This document shows positions 35,908 through 45,493 of a DNA stretch of 64,000 nt, piece after piece. The DNA lies in NCBI GenBank assembly GCA_963169875.1, contig CAUJEL010000046.1:25463-89462 (forward strand). The letters are read 5' to 3'. Made by a program: the position numbers and the translations under genes. Below the pieces are notes generated by a model, which did not search any database, was not told where the DNA came from, and worked only from the letters and a program-made list of their open reading frames with translations. Position 1 is the first letter of the stretch. Each line of letters begins with the position of its first letter. The DNA comes from Candidatus Zhuqueibacterota bacterium (GTDB taxonomy: Bacteria; Zhuqueibacterota; Zhuqueibacteria; Residuimicrobiales; Residuimicrobiaceae).

Positions 35908-38496
35908 CTAATACGGTTTCCCATTAATCATCACCCCGCGGCTCTTCTCCACGGAAAAAACCGGCGTTGCCGCGGAGGTGATCTCCGCATCCCTGACCAC
36001 GATCTGCGCTGCGTGTTTTATCTGCACCCCCTGTCCGGCCGAGATGCGCACGTTTTCCATGGTGATATCCTGTAATGGCATCTCCGGCAAGCCAGTCATG
36101 ACAACCGCTTTGCCCGCACCGAGGCAGACAATGTTTCTGAAATGAATCGCCTCAAAACGCGGCGTCTCTTCGCTCACCTCGGGCACGGCCGTGCCGCCCT
36201 TGCTGCCCCCGGTGTAGAACAGATCAAATAAAATCGCTTCCCCCGGGATATCCATCATCTGGATATCTTGCACCTGGATATTACGCACAACGCCGCCACG
36301 GCCGCGCGCGCTCTTGAAACGCAATCCCACATCCGTGCCGATGAACGTGCACTGCGCCACCCAGATATTTTCAACACCGCCCGACATCTCGCTGCCAATG
36401 GTGAATCCGCCGTGGCCATGATACACCGTGCAGTTCTGAATGACGATCTTTTCGCTCGGACGCCCGCGCATGCGGCCCTCCTCGTTCTTGCCCGATTTGA
36501 TGCAGATGGCATCATCTCCCACGTCAAAGTTGCAGTTCGTCACCAGCACATTTCTGCACGACTCCAGGTCGAGTCCATCACCATTCTGCGAGTACCAGGG
36601 ATTGCGCACGCTGATGTTGCGGATGATCACATTTTCACACATCAGCGGATGGATGTTCCACGCCGGCGAATTCTGAAATGTGGGACCGTCCAGCAAGACA
36701 TTCCGGCAGTTGACCAGCCGGATCATCACCGGACGCAAAAATTCTTTCACCGGCGCCACATCCGCCCGCGTTATCGGGCGCCCGCTCTTGCTCAAGGAAT
36801 CCAGCAGACCTTCCCCGCGTAAAGCAGCGGCCGTCGGCCACCAGATTTTTCCCGCCTTGTCCACCACGCCGCCCGAGGCGCGCAGCGTCTGCCACTGGTT
36901 GTTGCTGAGCTTGAATTGCTTGACCGGCCGCCACGCATCACCCGCGCCATCGATAATGCCCTCTCCGGTGATGGCGATATTCTCAACATTCACTGCATTG
37001 ATGGGCGAGGTGCAGCGGAACTGCGCCTCACCTTCGTAATTACCTTCGATCAACGGATAATCATCATACTCACGGCTGAACAACAGCAGCGCGCCTTGTT
37101 CAAGATGCAAATTGACCTTGCTGGCCAGATGAATGGGGCCGCTGAGCCAGATGCCGCGCGGAATCCGTACGCGGCCGCCGCCCGCCGCCGCGCAGGCGGA
37201 AATGGTCTGCACAATGGCCTCGGTATTTTTTATCTGTCCCCCCGGCACGGCGCCATAATCAATTATGTTAAAATCCCGATCAGGGAATGAGGGCACTGCC
37301 AACGCCGGAAATTCAAAGGGAACCCCTGTAACTTGAACGGACCCGTTTGCGGACCTGTACAACGGCTCATAGGGGGAGATCAGATCGCCCCATTTATCAT
37401 GCCACGCCGGCCACGATTTGGCGAGCAGTTCGGCGGGCCAGTCGCCGAGCCAGGCATAATCGTTGCGGCGCTCAGAGGAGATTTCGGACAGGTCGTAATA
37501 AATCTTGCCGTCGCGGTCGCTGAAAAAGGGCCGGTTTTTGCCGATGAGATAAAAACGCGCCCACAAAGGCGGTGCGGCGGAATCGCTCACCACCACCTTG
37601 TTGAAACCCGTCGGACTGGAAGCATCCGCCACATAATCCTCCCGTATGCCGTGGATTTTGACCTTCTCAAACCACTCTATCGCGCCATGGATGGCGCGAA
37701 CCACTTCGGGTGATGGAGACTCGATGCCCATCAGAAACTGGACGATGGACACGGATTCTTTGCCGCTCAGGGAGACCAGCTCATACGCCCGCGCCTTGGC
37801 CGGCAGCAGCGTCTCTTCATCATATTGGGCGCACCAGGCGCTGGGATGACCATCCTCTTCGAGCTGCGTCTTCAGGATGCAGTCGATGCCTTTTTCAACC
37901 GCCTTTGCCGCCCGTTCCCGCCGGTCATTATCCACAAAGGCATAGTCTCGCGCCACTTGCCGCAACAAGGAGAGCACGCCGACCATGGCGTCGTCATTAT
38001 ACGTGATATGGGAATAGTAACCCTTGAGCAACGGATAGAACTGCGGCCAGCCGCCGTTGTCGTACTGCGCCGCCAGCAGATAATCGAGTCCGCGGAGAAA
38101 GGCCGCGATCCAGCGTGGTTCGTCAGCGGATTTGATCATTCGGGTCAGGAAGAAAAGTTGCGAATAGGTGGCGCCGTTATCGATCGTGGCATAGGGTTGA
38201 TCAGGCTGGCGCGCCAGTTTTTCGCGCAGCTCCGCAGGGACCGGCCTGGTCATATCGATATTTTTGGGCCAGCCGCCGCTGGCGCGCTGATAGAGCAGCA
38301 CATTATCAGCAACAGCAGCCGCTTCTTTTGACGCGTACCAGGAGGCATCGCGGTTCATGAGGGACTCCCAGACGGGGGAAGAGAAGGAAACGGCAAATGG
38401 TTGCCGAGCCTCCACGCTCGCTTGGGCCAGGGCGACCCATAACAGGACCGCTATGAGCAAACATTTTCCGGGCAATACATAGTGACGCAGATGCAT
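35908..38496 (-). CDS. Pectate lyase (PL10)-polygalacturonase (GH28) fusion
   Basis: The protein has 862 aa, with AAGGAA before the ATG and a signal peptide ending AQA. Residues about 35-390 match family 10 pectate lyases (PelA type): LLYQRASGGWPKNIDM, ATIDNGATYSQL, YDNGGWPQFYP, ITYNDDAMVG. A second catalytic domain, about 402-862, is a GH28 beta-helix: NGDGLDLESC, VGDDAICIKSG, YHGHGGFTIGSE and RFKSARGRGG supply the paired aspartates, histidine and RxK. The enzyme would cut homogalacturonan by both beta-elimination and hydrolysis. There is no type IX tail, so it is probably periplasmic. It is the last gene of the minus-strand pectin locus. Confidence 0.92.
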   Translation of the reverse strand: MHLRHYVLPGKCLLIAVLLWVALAQASVEARQPFAVSFSSPVWESLMNRDASWYASKEAAAVADNVLLYQRASGGWPKNIDMTRPVPAELREKLARQPDQPYATIDNGATYSQLFFLTRMIKSADEPRWIAAFLRGLDYLLAAQYDNGGWPQFYPLLKGYYSHITYNDDAMVGVLSLLRQVARDYAFVDNDRRERAAKAVEKGIDCILKTQLEEDGHPSAWCAQYDEETLLPAKARAYELVSLSGKESVSIVQFLMGIESPSPEVVRAIHGAIEWFEKVKIHGIREDYVADASSPTGFNKVVVSDSAAPPLWARFYLIGKNRPFFSDRDGKIYYDLSEISSERRNDYAWLGDWPAELLAKSWPAWHDKWGDLISPYEPLYRSANGSVQVTGVPFEFPALAVPSFPDRDFNIIDYGAVPGGQIKNTEAIVQTISACAAAGGGRVRIPRGIWLSGPIHLASKVNLHLEQGALLLFSREYDDYPLIEGNYEGEAQFRCTSPINAVNVENIAITGEGIIDGAGDAWRPVKQFKLSNNQWQTLRASGGVVDKAGKIWWPTAAALRGEGLLDSLSKSGRPITRADVAPVKEFLRPVMIRLVNCRNVLLDGPTFQNSPAWNIHPLMCENVIIRNISVRNPWYSQNGDGLDLESCRNVLVTNCNFDVGDDAICIKSGKNEEGRMRGRPSEKIVIQNCTVYHGHGGFTIGSEMSGGVENIWVAQCTFIGTDVGLRFKSARGRGGVVRNIQVQDIQMMDIPGEAILFDLFYTGGSKGGTAVPEVSEETPRFEAIHFRNIVCLGAGKAVVMTGLPEMPLQDITMENVRISAGQGVQIKHAAQIVVRDAEITSAATPVFSVEKSRGVMINGKPY

Positions 38497-38639
38497 TCTA
38501 GATTTCCTTTATTTCCAGGTATCTTATCGTCACAGCATTTTAACCCGGAGTCTGTGTTAAGAATCGTTATGATCTCAAATCTTGCACCCGTTGGATTACC
38601 GTACAAATCTCAAATACCGAGTTAGCACCGAATCCGGAT

Positions 38640-40226
38640 TTAACGTTGCAACGTTGTGACGTTCCCGATTTTCACCGCATCCGCTTTCATGGCCGTTTTT
38701 TTGAGCCAATCGCCCATGGTATGCGGATGTGCAATGGCATCGAGCGCGATGCCCGAACACTGTTTCAGAGCAACGACCGGTGCCTGCTCCGGAGTCCCCG
38801 TCCCCCCGGGAAGTGCAATATCCCGGGCATAGGTCATCTCCACGCCCTTTCGCGCGGTGAACGCGCTGTTGCGCAGCTGAATGTTCTGCACCGGCATCTC
38901 CGCCAGACCGTTGATGTAGACCGCCTGCTCCGCGCCGGCGCAATAAATGTGCTCCATGGTGATGTTGCGAAAGATGGGCGTCTCCGCGGTCACCGGTTGC
39001 GCCAGGGTGTCGGCTGCATTGGATTCATAATAGGCGTCAAAGAATACGGCCTCGTTGACGATATCCTTCATAAAGATATTTTTTATCTGGATATTCTCAA
39101 CCACGCCGCCGCGTCCACGGGCGCTCTTGAAACGCAACCCCACATCGGTGCCAATAAAAGTGCAGTTTTCGACGACGATATCCCGCATGCCGCCATCGGT
39201 GTTGCTGCCGACGACAAAGCCGCCATGGCCATGATAGACGATGCAATCGCGGATGACGATCTTGTTCAGCGCCGGGCCGCTGCGTCCGGAGCGGCTGCTC
39301 GATTTCAGACAGATGCCGTCATCCCCGGCCGTGACCGTGCACCCCTCGACCAGGACGTTTTGACAGGCGCTGATATCGATGCCGTCTCCGTTCTGCGCCC
39401 ACGGCTCATTATTCACCTTGACGTCGCGGATGACCATCTGGTCGCACCAGGTGGGACACAGGGCGAATTTCGGCGAATTCTTGACGGTCACGCCCTCGAT
39501 CAGCACGCGTTTGCAATCAATCAGGGAGACCATATACGGCCGCAAAAAATCGCGCGCCGGCAGATAATCCTCCGCCACAATATCTTTTTTCTTCTTGCCG
39601 GCGCTGAGTTTCTTGAGATAACTCTCCCCCTCCATGGCCGCTTGCGAAGGCCACCACATGCTGCCCTTTTCATCGACGACGCCGCCCGATTGCAGCAGGG
39701 CTTTCCACTGATTGGAGGTGGTCTTGAATTTCTTCACCGGCCGCCAGCTCTCACCCGCGCCGTCGATGATGCCTTTTCCGGTGATGGCGATATCCTCAAG
39801 TCCAAAACCCGACAGAGGTGGCATCACGCCCAACCCCCTTGAGGGCGCCTTGATAATGGGATAAAGACTGTGATCAGGGGAGAAAAGGAGCAGCGCCCCC
39901 GCTTCGAGATGGAGATCAATTTTGCCGCGCAGCTGCAGAGGACCCGTAAGCCAGATGCCCGGCGGAATGACGACGCGGCCGCCGCCCGCTTTTGCCGCCG
40001 CATCGATGGTTTTTTGGATGGACTCGGTGTTGAGAAAAAGGCCGTCCCCCTTTGCGCCGTGATCAAGAATTGAAATGTGCTTATCCGGGATGAGGGGCAA
40101 ATCGATCTCGTAAAGAGAGATGGAAGCGCAAGCCACCTTGACTGTATTCGATAATTTTGGCTGAGAGGCGACTGGCAGTGCAATAGCGACAGTAACCGTT
40201 ATCAGCCAATGGAAAAAAGTACGCAT
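38640..40226 (-). CDS. GH28 polygalacturonase-type hydrolase
   Basis: The protein has 528 aa with a signal peptide ending LPVASQ. It is a single right-handed beta-helix with all GH28 signatures: NGDGIDISAC, AGDDGICLKSS, YHGHGGFVVGS and RFKSARGRGG. A lysine-rich insertion (LKKLSAGKKKKD) lies near residue 210 in the same place as an insertion of the PL10-GH28 protein; the two GH28 domains are close relatives. It should hydrolyse alpha-1,4-galacturonosyl bonds, probably as an exo-acting periplasmic enzyme. It starts 2 bp after the esterase stop, so the two are one transcript. Confidence 0.93.
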   Translation of the reverse strand: MRTFFHWLITVTVAIALPVASQPKLSNTVKVACASISLYEIDLPLIPDKHISILDHGAKGDGLFLNTESIQKTIDAAAKAGGGRVVIPPGIWLTGPLQLRGKIDLHLEAGALLLFSPDHSLYPIIKAPSRGLGVMPPLSGFGLEDIAITGKGIIDGAGESWRPVKKFKTTSNQWKALLQSGGVVDEKGSMWWPSQAAMEGESYLKKLSAGKKKKDIVAEDYLPARDFLRPYMVSLIDCKRVLIEGVTVKNSPKFALCPTWCDQMVIRDVKVNNEPWAQNGDGIDISACQNVLVEGCTVTAGDDGICLKSSSRSGRSGPALNKIVIRDCIVYHGHGGFVVGSNTDGGMRDIVVENCTFIGTDVGLRFKSARGRGGVVENIQIKNIFMKDIVNEAVFFDAYYESNAADTLAQPVTAETPIFRNITMEHIYCAGAEQAVYINGLAEMPVQNIQLRNSAFTARKGVEMTYARDIALPGGTGTPEQAPVVALKQCSGIALDAIAHPHTMGDWLKKTAMKADAVKIGNVTTLQR

Positions 40227-40228
40227 AG

Positions 40229-41410
40229 CTAATCCTTCTGCAAAATGAACTGTTCATCGAGCCAACGGAAAGCTTCCTCCTGCATTTCCATCGAGAATTG
40301 GTGGCCGCCGGGCCAGAATTTAGTGACCAGTTTGTCCGCGGCCTGTTGCGAGGCCCAGATGGCCTGCATCTTGGCAAAAGCGGGCTCCACGGCCGCGCGC
40401 GGAAAGAGATGATCGCTCTCCCCATTGAAGAACAGCATGGGTTTGGGGCAGGCCAGCGCGGCGACATCGGGATAATCCAGCAGATTGGCCAGCCCGGGAT
40501 GGGTGGTGGTGTATGACGATTGTCCTTTGGTCAGGTTATTGCCGGGCACGAGCAGCTCATTACGGCCGGCCATCCAACAGACGCAAACCGCCGCCCGGAT
40601 CTGATCTGAGAGAGCCGCCAGCTGCCAGGCGCGGTATGAACCGAAGGAGTGGCCCATGGCGGCGATGCGGGTGTTGTCCACTTCGGGCATAGAGCTCACG
40701 AAACGAACCGTCGCCAAATCTTCCCAGGCCACCAGGCCTGCCAGGGACATGCCCATATTCAGCAGATTCGAGGCCAATGCCTGTTGTCCCTCCTTGCCTG
40801 CGCCGCCGCGGTCGCCCCAGTTGAGCGCATCCGTGGCGAAACAGACATAGCCGCGCTTGGCCAGTTCATCACCGACGAAGCGGCCGCCATAACCAGGGGT
40901 GGTCCATTTCTCTGCTGAATCCATGATCTCCGCTGCGACATGAAAAGGCCGTATCATCTTTTCCTTGCCGATGTCGAATTTGGCGCCGTGATCGTGCAAC
41001 AGCAGGACGGCAGGAAATGTACCTTTGCCTTTGGGAACCAGCAGGTAGCCGAGCACGCGGCTGCAGGCGTTGAGATTAAAAACGACCTTTTTTGCCGTAT
41101 AACTGCCACGATCCTCTGTATCTATTACTTGCGGATTAAAGTCGCACTCCGGCGGCTGCGTCAGGAACAGGGTTTTTACTTTTTCGCGTGTTTCATTGCG
41201 CCAGCTGTTGAAATCGCTGAATGAACCGGAGAGCCAGGATTGCGGAAAAACAAGGTGTTCTTTGGCCTTGATGTAAAACTGCGGCAAATTATCGATGACA
41301 CCGATACGCTGGTAACTTGTGTCGATGGCAAAAGGATTTGCGGTTGCAGTCTGGGCAGAGACAGAAGAAAACCGTAATATAACAAGAGAAAGACAAAAAA
41401 AGTATTTCAT
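40229..41410 (-). CDS. Secreted alpha/beta-hydrolase, putative pectin/xylan acetylesterase
   Basis: The protein has 393 aa from MKYFFCLSLV, with a signal peptide ending SSVSAQ; the track start is 18 codons earlier. It resembles the Abhydrolase_7 / acetyl-xylan-esterase-like group. LLLHDHGAKFD forms the oxyanion region, GHSFGSYRAW the nucleophile elbow (Ser about 240), NGESDHLFP the acid and PGGHQFSME the histidine. It is coupled to a GH28 gene 2 bp downstream. In a pectin locus it most likely removes acetyl or other ester groups that block GH28; this substrate is inference. Confidence 0.78.
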   Translation of the reverse strand: MKYFFCLSLVILRFSSVSAQTATANPFAIDTSYQRIGVIDNLPQFYIKAKEHLVFPQSWLSGSFSDFNSWRNETREKVKTLFLTQPPECDFNPQVIDTEDRGSYTAKKVVFNLNACSRVLGYLLVPKGKGTFPAVLLLHDHGAKFDIGKEKMIRPFHVAAEIMDSAEKWTTPGYGGRFVGDELAKRGYVCFATDALNWGDRGGAGKEGQQALASNLLNMGMSLAGLVAWEDLATVRFVSSMPEVDNTRIAAMGHSFGSYRAWQLAALSDQIRAAVCVCWMAGRNELLVPGNNLTKGQSSYTTTHPGLANLLDYPDVAALACPKPMLFFNGESDHLFPRAAVEPAFAKMQAIWASQQAADKLVTKFWPGGHQFSMEMQEEAFRWLDEQFILQKD

Positions 41411-41473
41411 AGCATTGACGTTGTAAATTTTAAAAAACCGGATTCTGATTTGCCAACTCTGCATTATCGCTCA

Positions 41474-41830
41474 CCCTCTCCCTTTACGGGAGAGGGCTGG
41501 GGCAAGAGTGCTGCCTCATATATGCTTCTTCTCCCGGTCACTCCTCCACAACAGATGGAGAGTACTGGTTTACCGATTTACTCCTTCCCATGGTCCTCTG
41601 TGGGAAGGCCGTCTGGCCGCCACTGCGGCCTGGCAGATAATCGCAGTCGGGCTCCTCTAAAACAAGCAGGTCACACCTGCTCATCTCTGTGCCTCTGTGC
41701 CTCCGTGGTTAATAGTTTCACCACCTGGGCACAGAAACACAGAGCATAACGATAGGCGCCGGATACCTTTCGGGAGTCCGGCACCAGCGTAGCTATGCCT
41801 TGGGCCCCGCTTTAGAGGTGGAGCCCAAGG
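41474..41830. repeat. Composite intergenic repeat island 2
   Basis: Modules from left to right: hairpin CCCTCTCCC-tttac-GGGAGAGGG (41474-41496); the CACAGAG inverted repeat (41685-41744; CTCTGTGCCTCTGTGCCTCC and CACAGAAACACAGAG arms); hairpin GCCGGA...TCCGGC (about 41757-41782); and hairpin CCTTGGGC...GAGCCCAAGG (41798-41830). The island fills the 426-bp gap between the CE8 and esterase genes. No ORF in it is credible. Confidence 0.75.
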
Positions 41831-41836
41831 TTCAAA

Positions 41837-44800
41837 TCACTTCAGCAACAGCATCTTTTTGGTCGTCGTAAAGTCACCGGCAACCATGCGATAGAAATAG
41901 GTGCCGCTGCCCAGCAGACGGCCATCCAGTTGCACGCTGTAGCGGCCGGCGCTTTGCTGCCGGTCCACCAGCGTCATGACCTGGGCGCCAAGGATGTTGT
42001 ACACCGTCATCTTCACCTTGCCAGCCTTGGGCAGTTCATAATTGATGGTAGTGACGGGATTGAACGGATTGGGGTAATTCTGCGACAATGCATATTGCGT
42101 TGGCAGCGCTTGTTTTTCCATTTGTTCATTCAATCCGGTGAAGACCGGTTGTTCGGGCAGCCAGTCCCAGCCGAACTCAGGCCAGCTGGTTTTGGCAAAA
42201 ATATTGGCGATGGTGTACTGAGCCGCCTCGTCATCGGTGAGCTGACGTCCGCCATAGATGCGCTTGGAATAGTCCGAACCTGGACCATAGCACTGGTATT
42301 CAGCAAACAGCTTCGGTTGTGCTGACATCGGCCCCCAGCCATCCGGACTAACCGAGGCGGGTTCTTCGCAGCGGATGAAGACGCACTGCGGTGCACCTTG
42401 CCAGGGTCTGCCGAGGATGAAACTGGTGATCGGGATGCCATTGAATCCAACCGAGTCCGCGGTGATTTTGCAGTCCATAAAGACCAGACCGAATTTCGCG
42501 GCTGCCTCCGTGCTGGACGCAGTCAGAGCACCGCCCTGGCGATTGATATGGATTTCGCACTGATCGAGCAAAACAATATTGCGTCCAAAGATGAAATCGA
42601 CCGAACCTTCGATGTAACAATTCTTCATATAGGTCCGTCCGGTGCCGCGGCCGCCCCAGGCATAGTAGGTATCCTGATAGCCGAGCAAACGGCAGTTATA
42701 ATAGCTCTGGCGGTCGCCATTGACGCGCAGAGCAACACCCTGCTGATCGGCAAAAGTGCCGTCGTTCTTGATCGTGTTCTGGAAGGTGATGTCATGGGCG
42801 CTGAAATCATCGGCATCAATGGCGGTGCTGTAGCAGTTGGACGTGCCGCCCACGCCCGCTTTGCCGGCATAATCGTCATAGGTCAGGATCGTGGTTTCAG
42901 CATTTTCGCCCTTAAGGACAACGTTCGTCTTGTTGCGGTCCAGCAGCAGTTTTTCATAATAGACGCCCGCCCGGACGAAAATATACCAGGTGCCGGTGTA
43001 GAAATCGGGCACGTCATTGAAGGCCGCCTGCACCGTCGTATAGTCGCCGCTGCCATCCTGGGCCACCACCTTGAGCACATCCGGCGCCGGAGTCTGGGTG
43101 GTGAACGTATCCACCTGTCCATAGCCCGTGCCTTTGCCGTTGCTGGCATAGGCGCGCACATAATAGGTGGTGTTCGCCTGCAGCGGAAACATCAGGCTGG
43201 TGAAAGTGAGTTTGTCGATGGTTTGTACGGTTTTGGCATCCGCAGTGGTGGGATCACCCGTGGTATTCCAGCACACGCCATAGACGGTCAGTGTGTCGCC
43301 GCCCCAGGACGTCACCGTGCCACCGGATTTCGCCGATTTGACCAGAATGGTATTGGTCCCGGCGGTGACGACCGTCGGCACGCCCACGGAATCCAGGGTG
43401 GTGAATTCCATTTCTTCGCCGTAAGCGGTCCCGGCATCATTGGTGGCATAAGCGCGTAGATAATACCTGGTGGCCGGTGTTAAACCGGTCAACTGGCTCA
43501 CAAAGGAACCCGCACCCGCGCCATCGCTTGTTTTTTGCTGCTCGACGGTCGGCGCCGGTTCCGTATTCCAGCACACGCCCCTGGCAGTGACCGGCGCACC
43601 GCCATCGGTCGCAATCACGCCGCCGCTGCTGGCAAAGGTGTCGGAGATATGGGTGACCTCATTGGTTACGATAGCGGGCGGGTCCGCGGAGACGCCCATG
43701 GTGGAACCCCAGATGAGCACGCTATCGACTGCCACCAGCTTGGCCCATCCCTGGGTCGCGGTGTTATAGGGATAAACGCGCAAGTAGAAGGTTTCGCCTG
43801 TGTACACCGTATCCTTGAAGGTCGCAGCGAGCGGCATCACCGCGTTGCCGACGATAAAGGTATCGGGCACAATAATGGTTTTGGTCGCAAATGTGGGATC
43901 TTTGGAATAACAGATTTGCGCCTTGAATTTGTCGGTGAACCAGCCGCCGATGTACATGGACATGCCGTCCAGGAACAGGGTGCCGCCGTGTTTGGGCGCC
44001 ACCGCATACTGGAACCACAGGCTGTCGCTGATGGCTTCCTCAGCGACCCAGGTTTTGGAAACCGTCTGGATGGCGCCGCAGGTCTGGTTGATGCCATCCG
44101 GGTTGGGCAGATTGGCGAATTGGTTGTAAAACTTCATCGCCGGACTGTAGGCCTGCTGCTGCGCGTTGATGGCGCCGGAGGTCTCCGGCTGGTCATCGAC
44201 TTCAAAGGGCCACAGGGCATAGGTCGGCATCGGCGCGTCTGCGGTTATGCCCGCAATCACCACATTTTGCACCGTTAGATACTTCCCGGTTGCGGTGGAG
44301 GCGTTGTTATGCACCCAGGGATTGATGCGCAGATAAAAAGTCTCGCCGGCCTCGATGAGCAGGTCGGGCTGCGCGGTCACGGTCTGACAGGTATTGCTGG
44401 TGTTGCGCGGCAGGTAATTATTCACGGTATCGGCGGTCTGATAGACGACCTGGACCGGATTAAGGAAATCGGGATCCTTGGAATACCAGATATTTGCTTT
44501 CAAATTGTTGAGTGAATGGCAGCCGAGATCCATGGAAATCGCTGTCACCGTGAATTTGGCGCCGGGTTTGGGCGAGACGGCAAACTGGACATAGACCGTG
44601 TCGATCTGATCCATCTGTCCGGCCGGCCAGACATACTGGCCCGGACTGGAGACGATGCGCAGACGCTGCGCGCCATTGAATCCCGTGTACTGATTGATGT
44701 TCATGTTATTGAGGTATTCATCGGGCGCGATCAATTTCCCGGTCACCGCGGCGGTCTGACCGGTTCCACCCGCATTGGGATCGGTGCAGGCCCAGGTGAC

Positions 44801-45466
44801 GGAAGCGGGCATGGGTGCGGATTCTACTTTGCCGGAGATGCTCACATTTTGGATGGTGAGATACTTGCCCGAAGTGGCGCTGGTATTATTATGCACCCAG
44901 GGATAAACACGAAGATAAAAAGTTTCGCCATCGTTCACCCACAAATCCGGTTCGCCGGTCACCGTCTGGCAGGTATTGGTGGTATTGCGCGGCAAATAGT
45001 TGTTGGCCGTATCCGCGGTCTGAAAAACAACCTGCACCGGATTGAGAAAATCCGGATCCTTGGAATACCACACATTCGCCTTGAAATTGTTGATGGAATG
45101 ACAGCCGAGATCCATGGTGAAATCGGTCACTTTAAAATTATAACCGGTCTTGGGAGAGACCGCAAACTGGACATAGACCGTGTCGATCTGGTCCATTTGA
45201 CCAGCCGGCCAGTTATATTGGCCCGGCGCGGATATAATGCGCAAACGCTGCGCGCCGTTGAAACCCGTGTACTGATTGATGTTCATGTTGGTCAGTGCTT
45301 CATCCTGGGCTGCAACCTGCCCGGACGTGACCACTGTCTGGCCGCTGCCCCCCGCATTGGGGTCGGTACAGCTCCACGTGGCGGAGGCCGGCGCCTGCGC
45401 CCAAACACCGCCGGCCATGAGCACAACCAGCATCAAGCCGAGAAAAACGGTAATGATTTGTTTCAT
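41837..45466 (-). CDS. Multidomain pectinesterase (CE8) with type IX secretion tail
   Basis: The protein has 1209 aa, with AGGGAGG before the ATG and a signal peptide ending GVWAQ. Three beta-sandwich units of about 190 aa come first; the first two are nearly identical (WPAGQMDQIDTVYVQFAVSPK in both, shown shortened) and the third is divergent. Two fibronectin-III-like units follow (GVCWNTEPAPT, GVCWNTTGDPT; about 600-790). The CE8 beta-helix is at about 796-1095: ADQQGVALR, YQDTYY and GSVDFIFGR contain the catalytic glutamine and aspartates. The end (YALSQNYPNPFNP to KMLLLK) is a type IX sorting domain, so the enzyme is exported to the cell surface. It removes methyl esters from pectin, exposing it to the lyases and GH28 enzymes. 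Confidence 0.93.
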   Translation of the reverse strand: MKQIITVFLGLMLVVLMAGGVWAQAPASATWSCTDPNAGGSGQTVVTSGQVAAQDEALTNMNINQYTGFNGAQRLRIISAPGQYNWPAGQMDQIDTVYVQFAVSPKTGYNFKVTDFTMDLGCHSINNFKANVWYSKDPDFLNPVQVVFQTADTANNYLPRNTTNTCQTVTGEPDLWVNDGETFYLRVYPWVHNNTSATSGKYLTIQNVSISGKVESAPMPASVTWACTDPNAGGTGQTAAVTGKLIAPDEYLNNMNINQYTGFNGAQRLRIVSSPGQYVWPAGQMDQIDTVYVQFAVSPKPGAKFTVTAISMDLGCHSLNNLKANIWYSKDPDFLNPVQVVYQTADTVNNYLPRNTSNTCQTVTAQPDLLIEAGETFYLRINPWVHNNASTATGKYLTVQNVVIAGITADAPMPTYALWPFEVDDQPETSGAINAQQQAYSPAMKFYNQFANLPNPDGINQTCGAIQTVSKTWVAEEAISDSLWFQYAVAPKHGGTLFLDGMSMYIGGWFTDKFKAQICYSKDPTFATKTIIVPDTFIVGNAVMPLAATFKDTVYTGETFYLRVYPYNTATQGWAKLVAVDSVLIWGSTMGVSADPPAIVTNEVTHISDTFASSGGVIATDGGAPVTARGVCWNTEPAPTVEQQKTSDGAGAGSFVSQLTGLTPATRYYLRAYATNDAGTAYGEEMEFTTLDSVGVPTVVTAGTNTILVKSAKSGGTVTSWGGDTLTVYGVCWNTTGDPTTADAKTVQTIDKLTFTSLMFPLQANTTYYVRAYASNGKGTGYGQVDTFTTQTPAPDVLKVVAQDGSGDYTTVQAAFNDVPDFYTGTWYIFVRAGVYYEKLLLDRNKTNVVLKGENAETTILTYDDYAGKAGVGGTSNCYSTAIDADDFSAHDITFQNTIKNDGTFADQQGVALRVNGDRQSYYNCRLLGYQDTYYAWGGRGTGRTYMKNCYIEGSVDFIFGRNIVLLDQCEIHINRQGGALTASSTEAAAKFGLVFMDCKITADSVGFNGIPITSFILGRPWQGAPQCVFIRCEEPASVSPDGWGPMSAQPKLFAEYQCYGPGSDYSKRIYGGRQLTDDEAAQYTIANIFAKTSWPEFGWDWLPEQPVFTGLNEQMEKQALPTQYALSQNYPNPFNPVTTINYELPKAGKVKMTVYNILGAQVMTLVDRQQSAGRYSVQLDGRLLGSGTYFYRMVAGDFTTTKKMLLLK
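44240..45390 (-). repeat. Internal duplication in the CE8 gene
   Basis: Two tandem copies of a ~190-codon beta-sandwich unit, roughly 44820-45390 and 44240-44810. Protein landmarks CTDPNAGG, NMNINQYTGFNGAQRLRI, MDLGCHS and WYSKDPDFLNPVQVV recur in both. High similarity points to recent duplication or gene conversion. Confidence 0.85.
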
Positions 45467-45493
45467 GCTACCTCCCTTGCAATACGTTATATA

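Noticed and set aside
41450-41749. 99-aa plus-strand ORF in repeat island 2
   Set aside because: It is a translation of the hairpins and the CACAGAG repeat.
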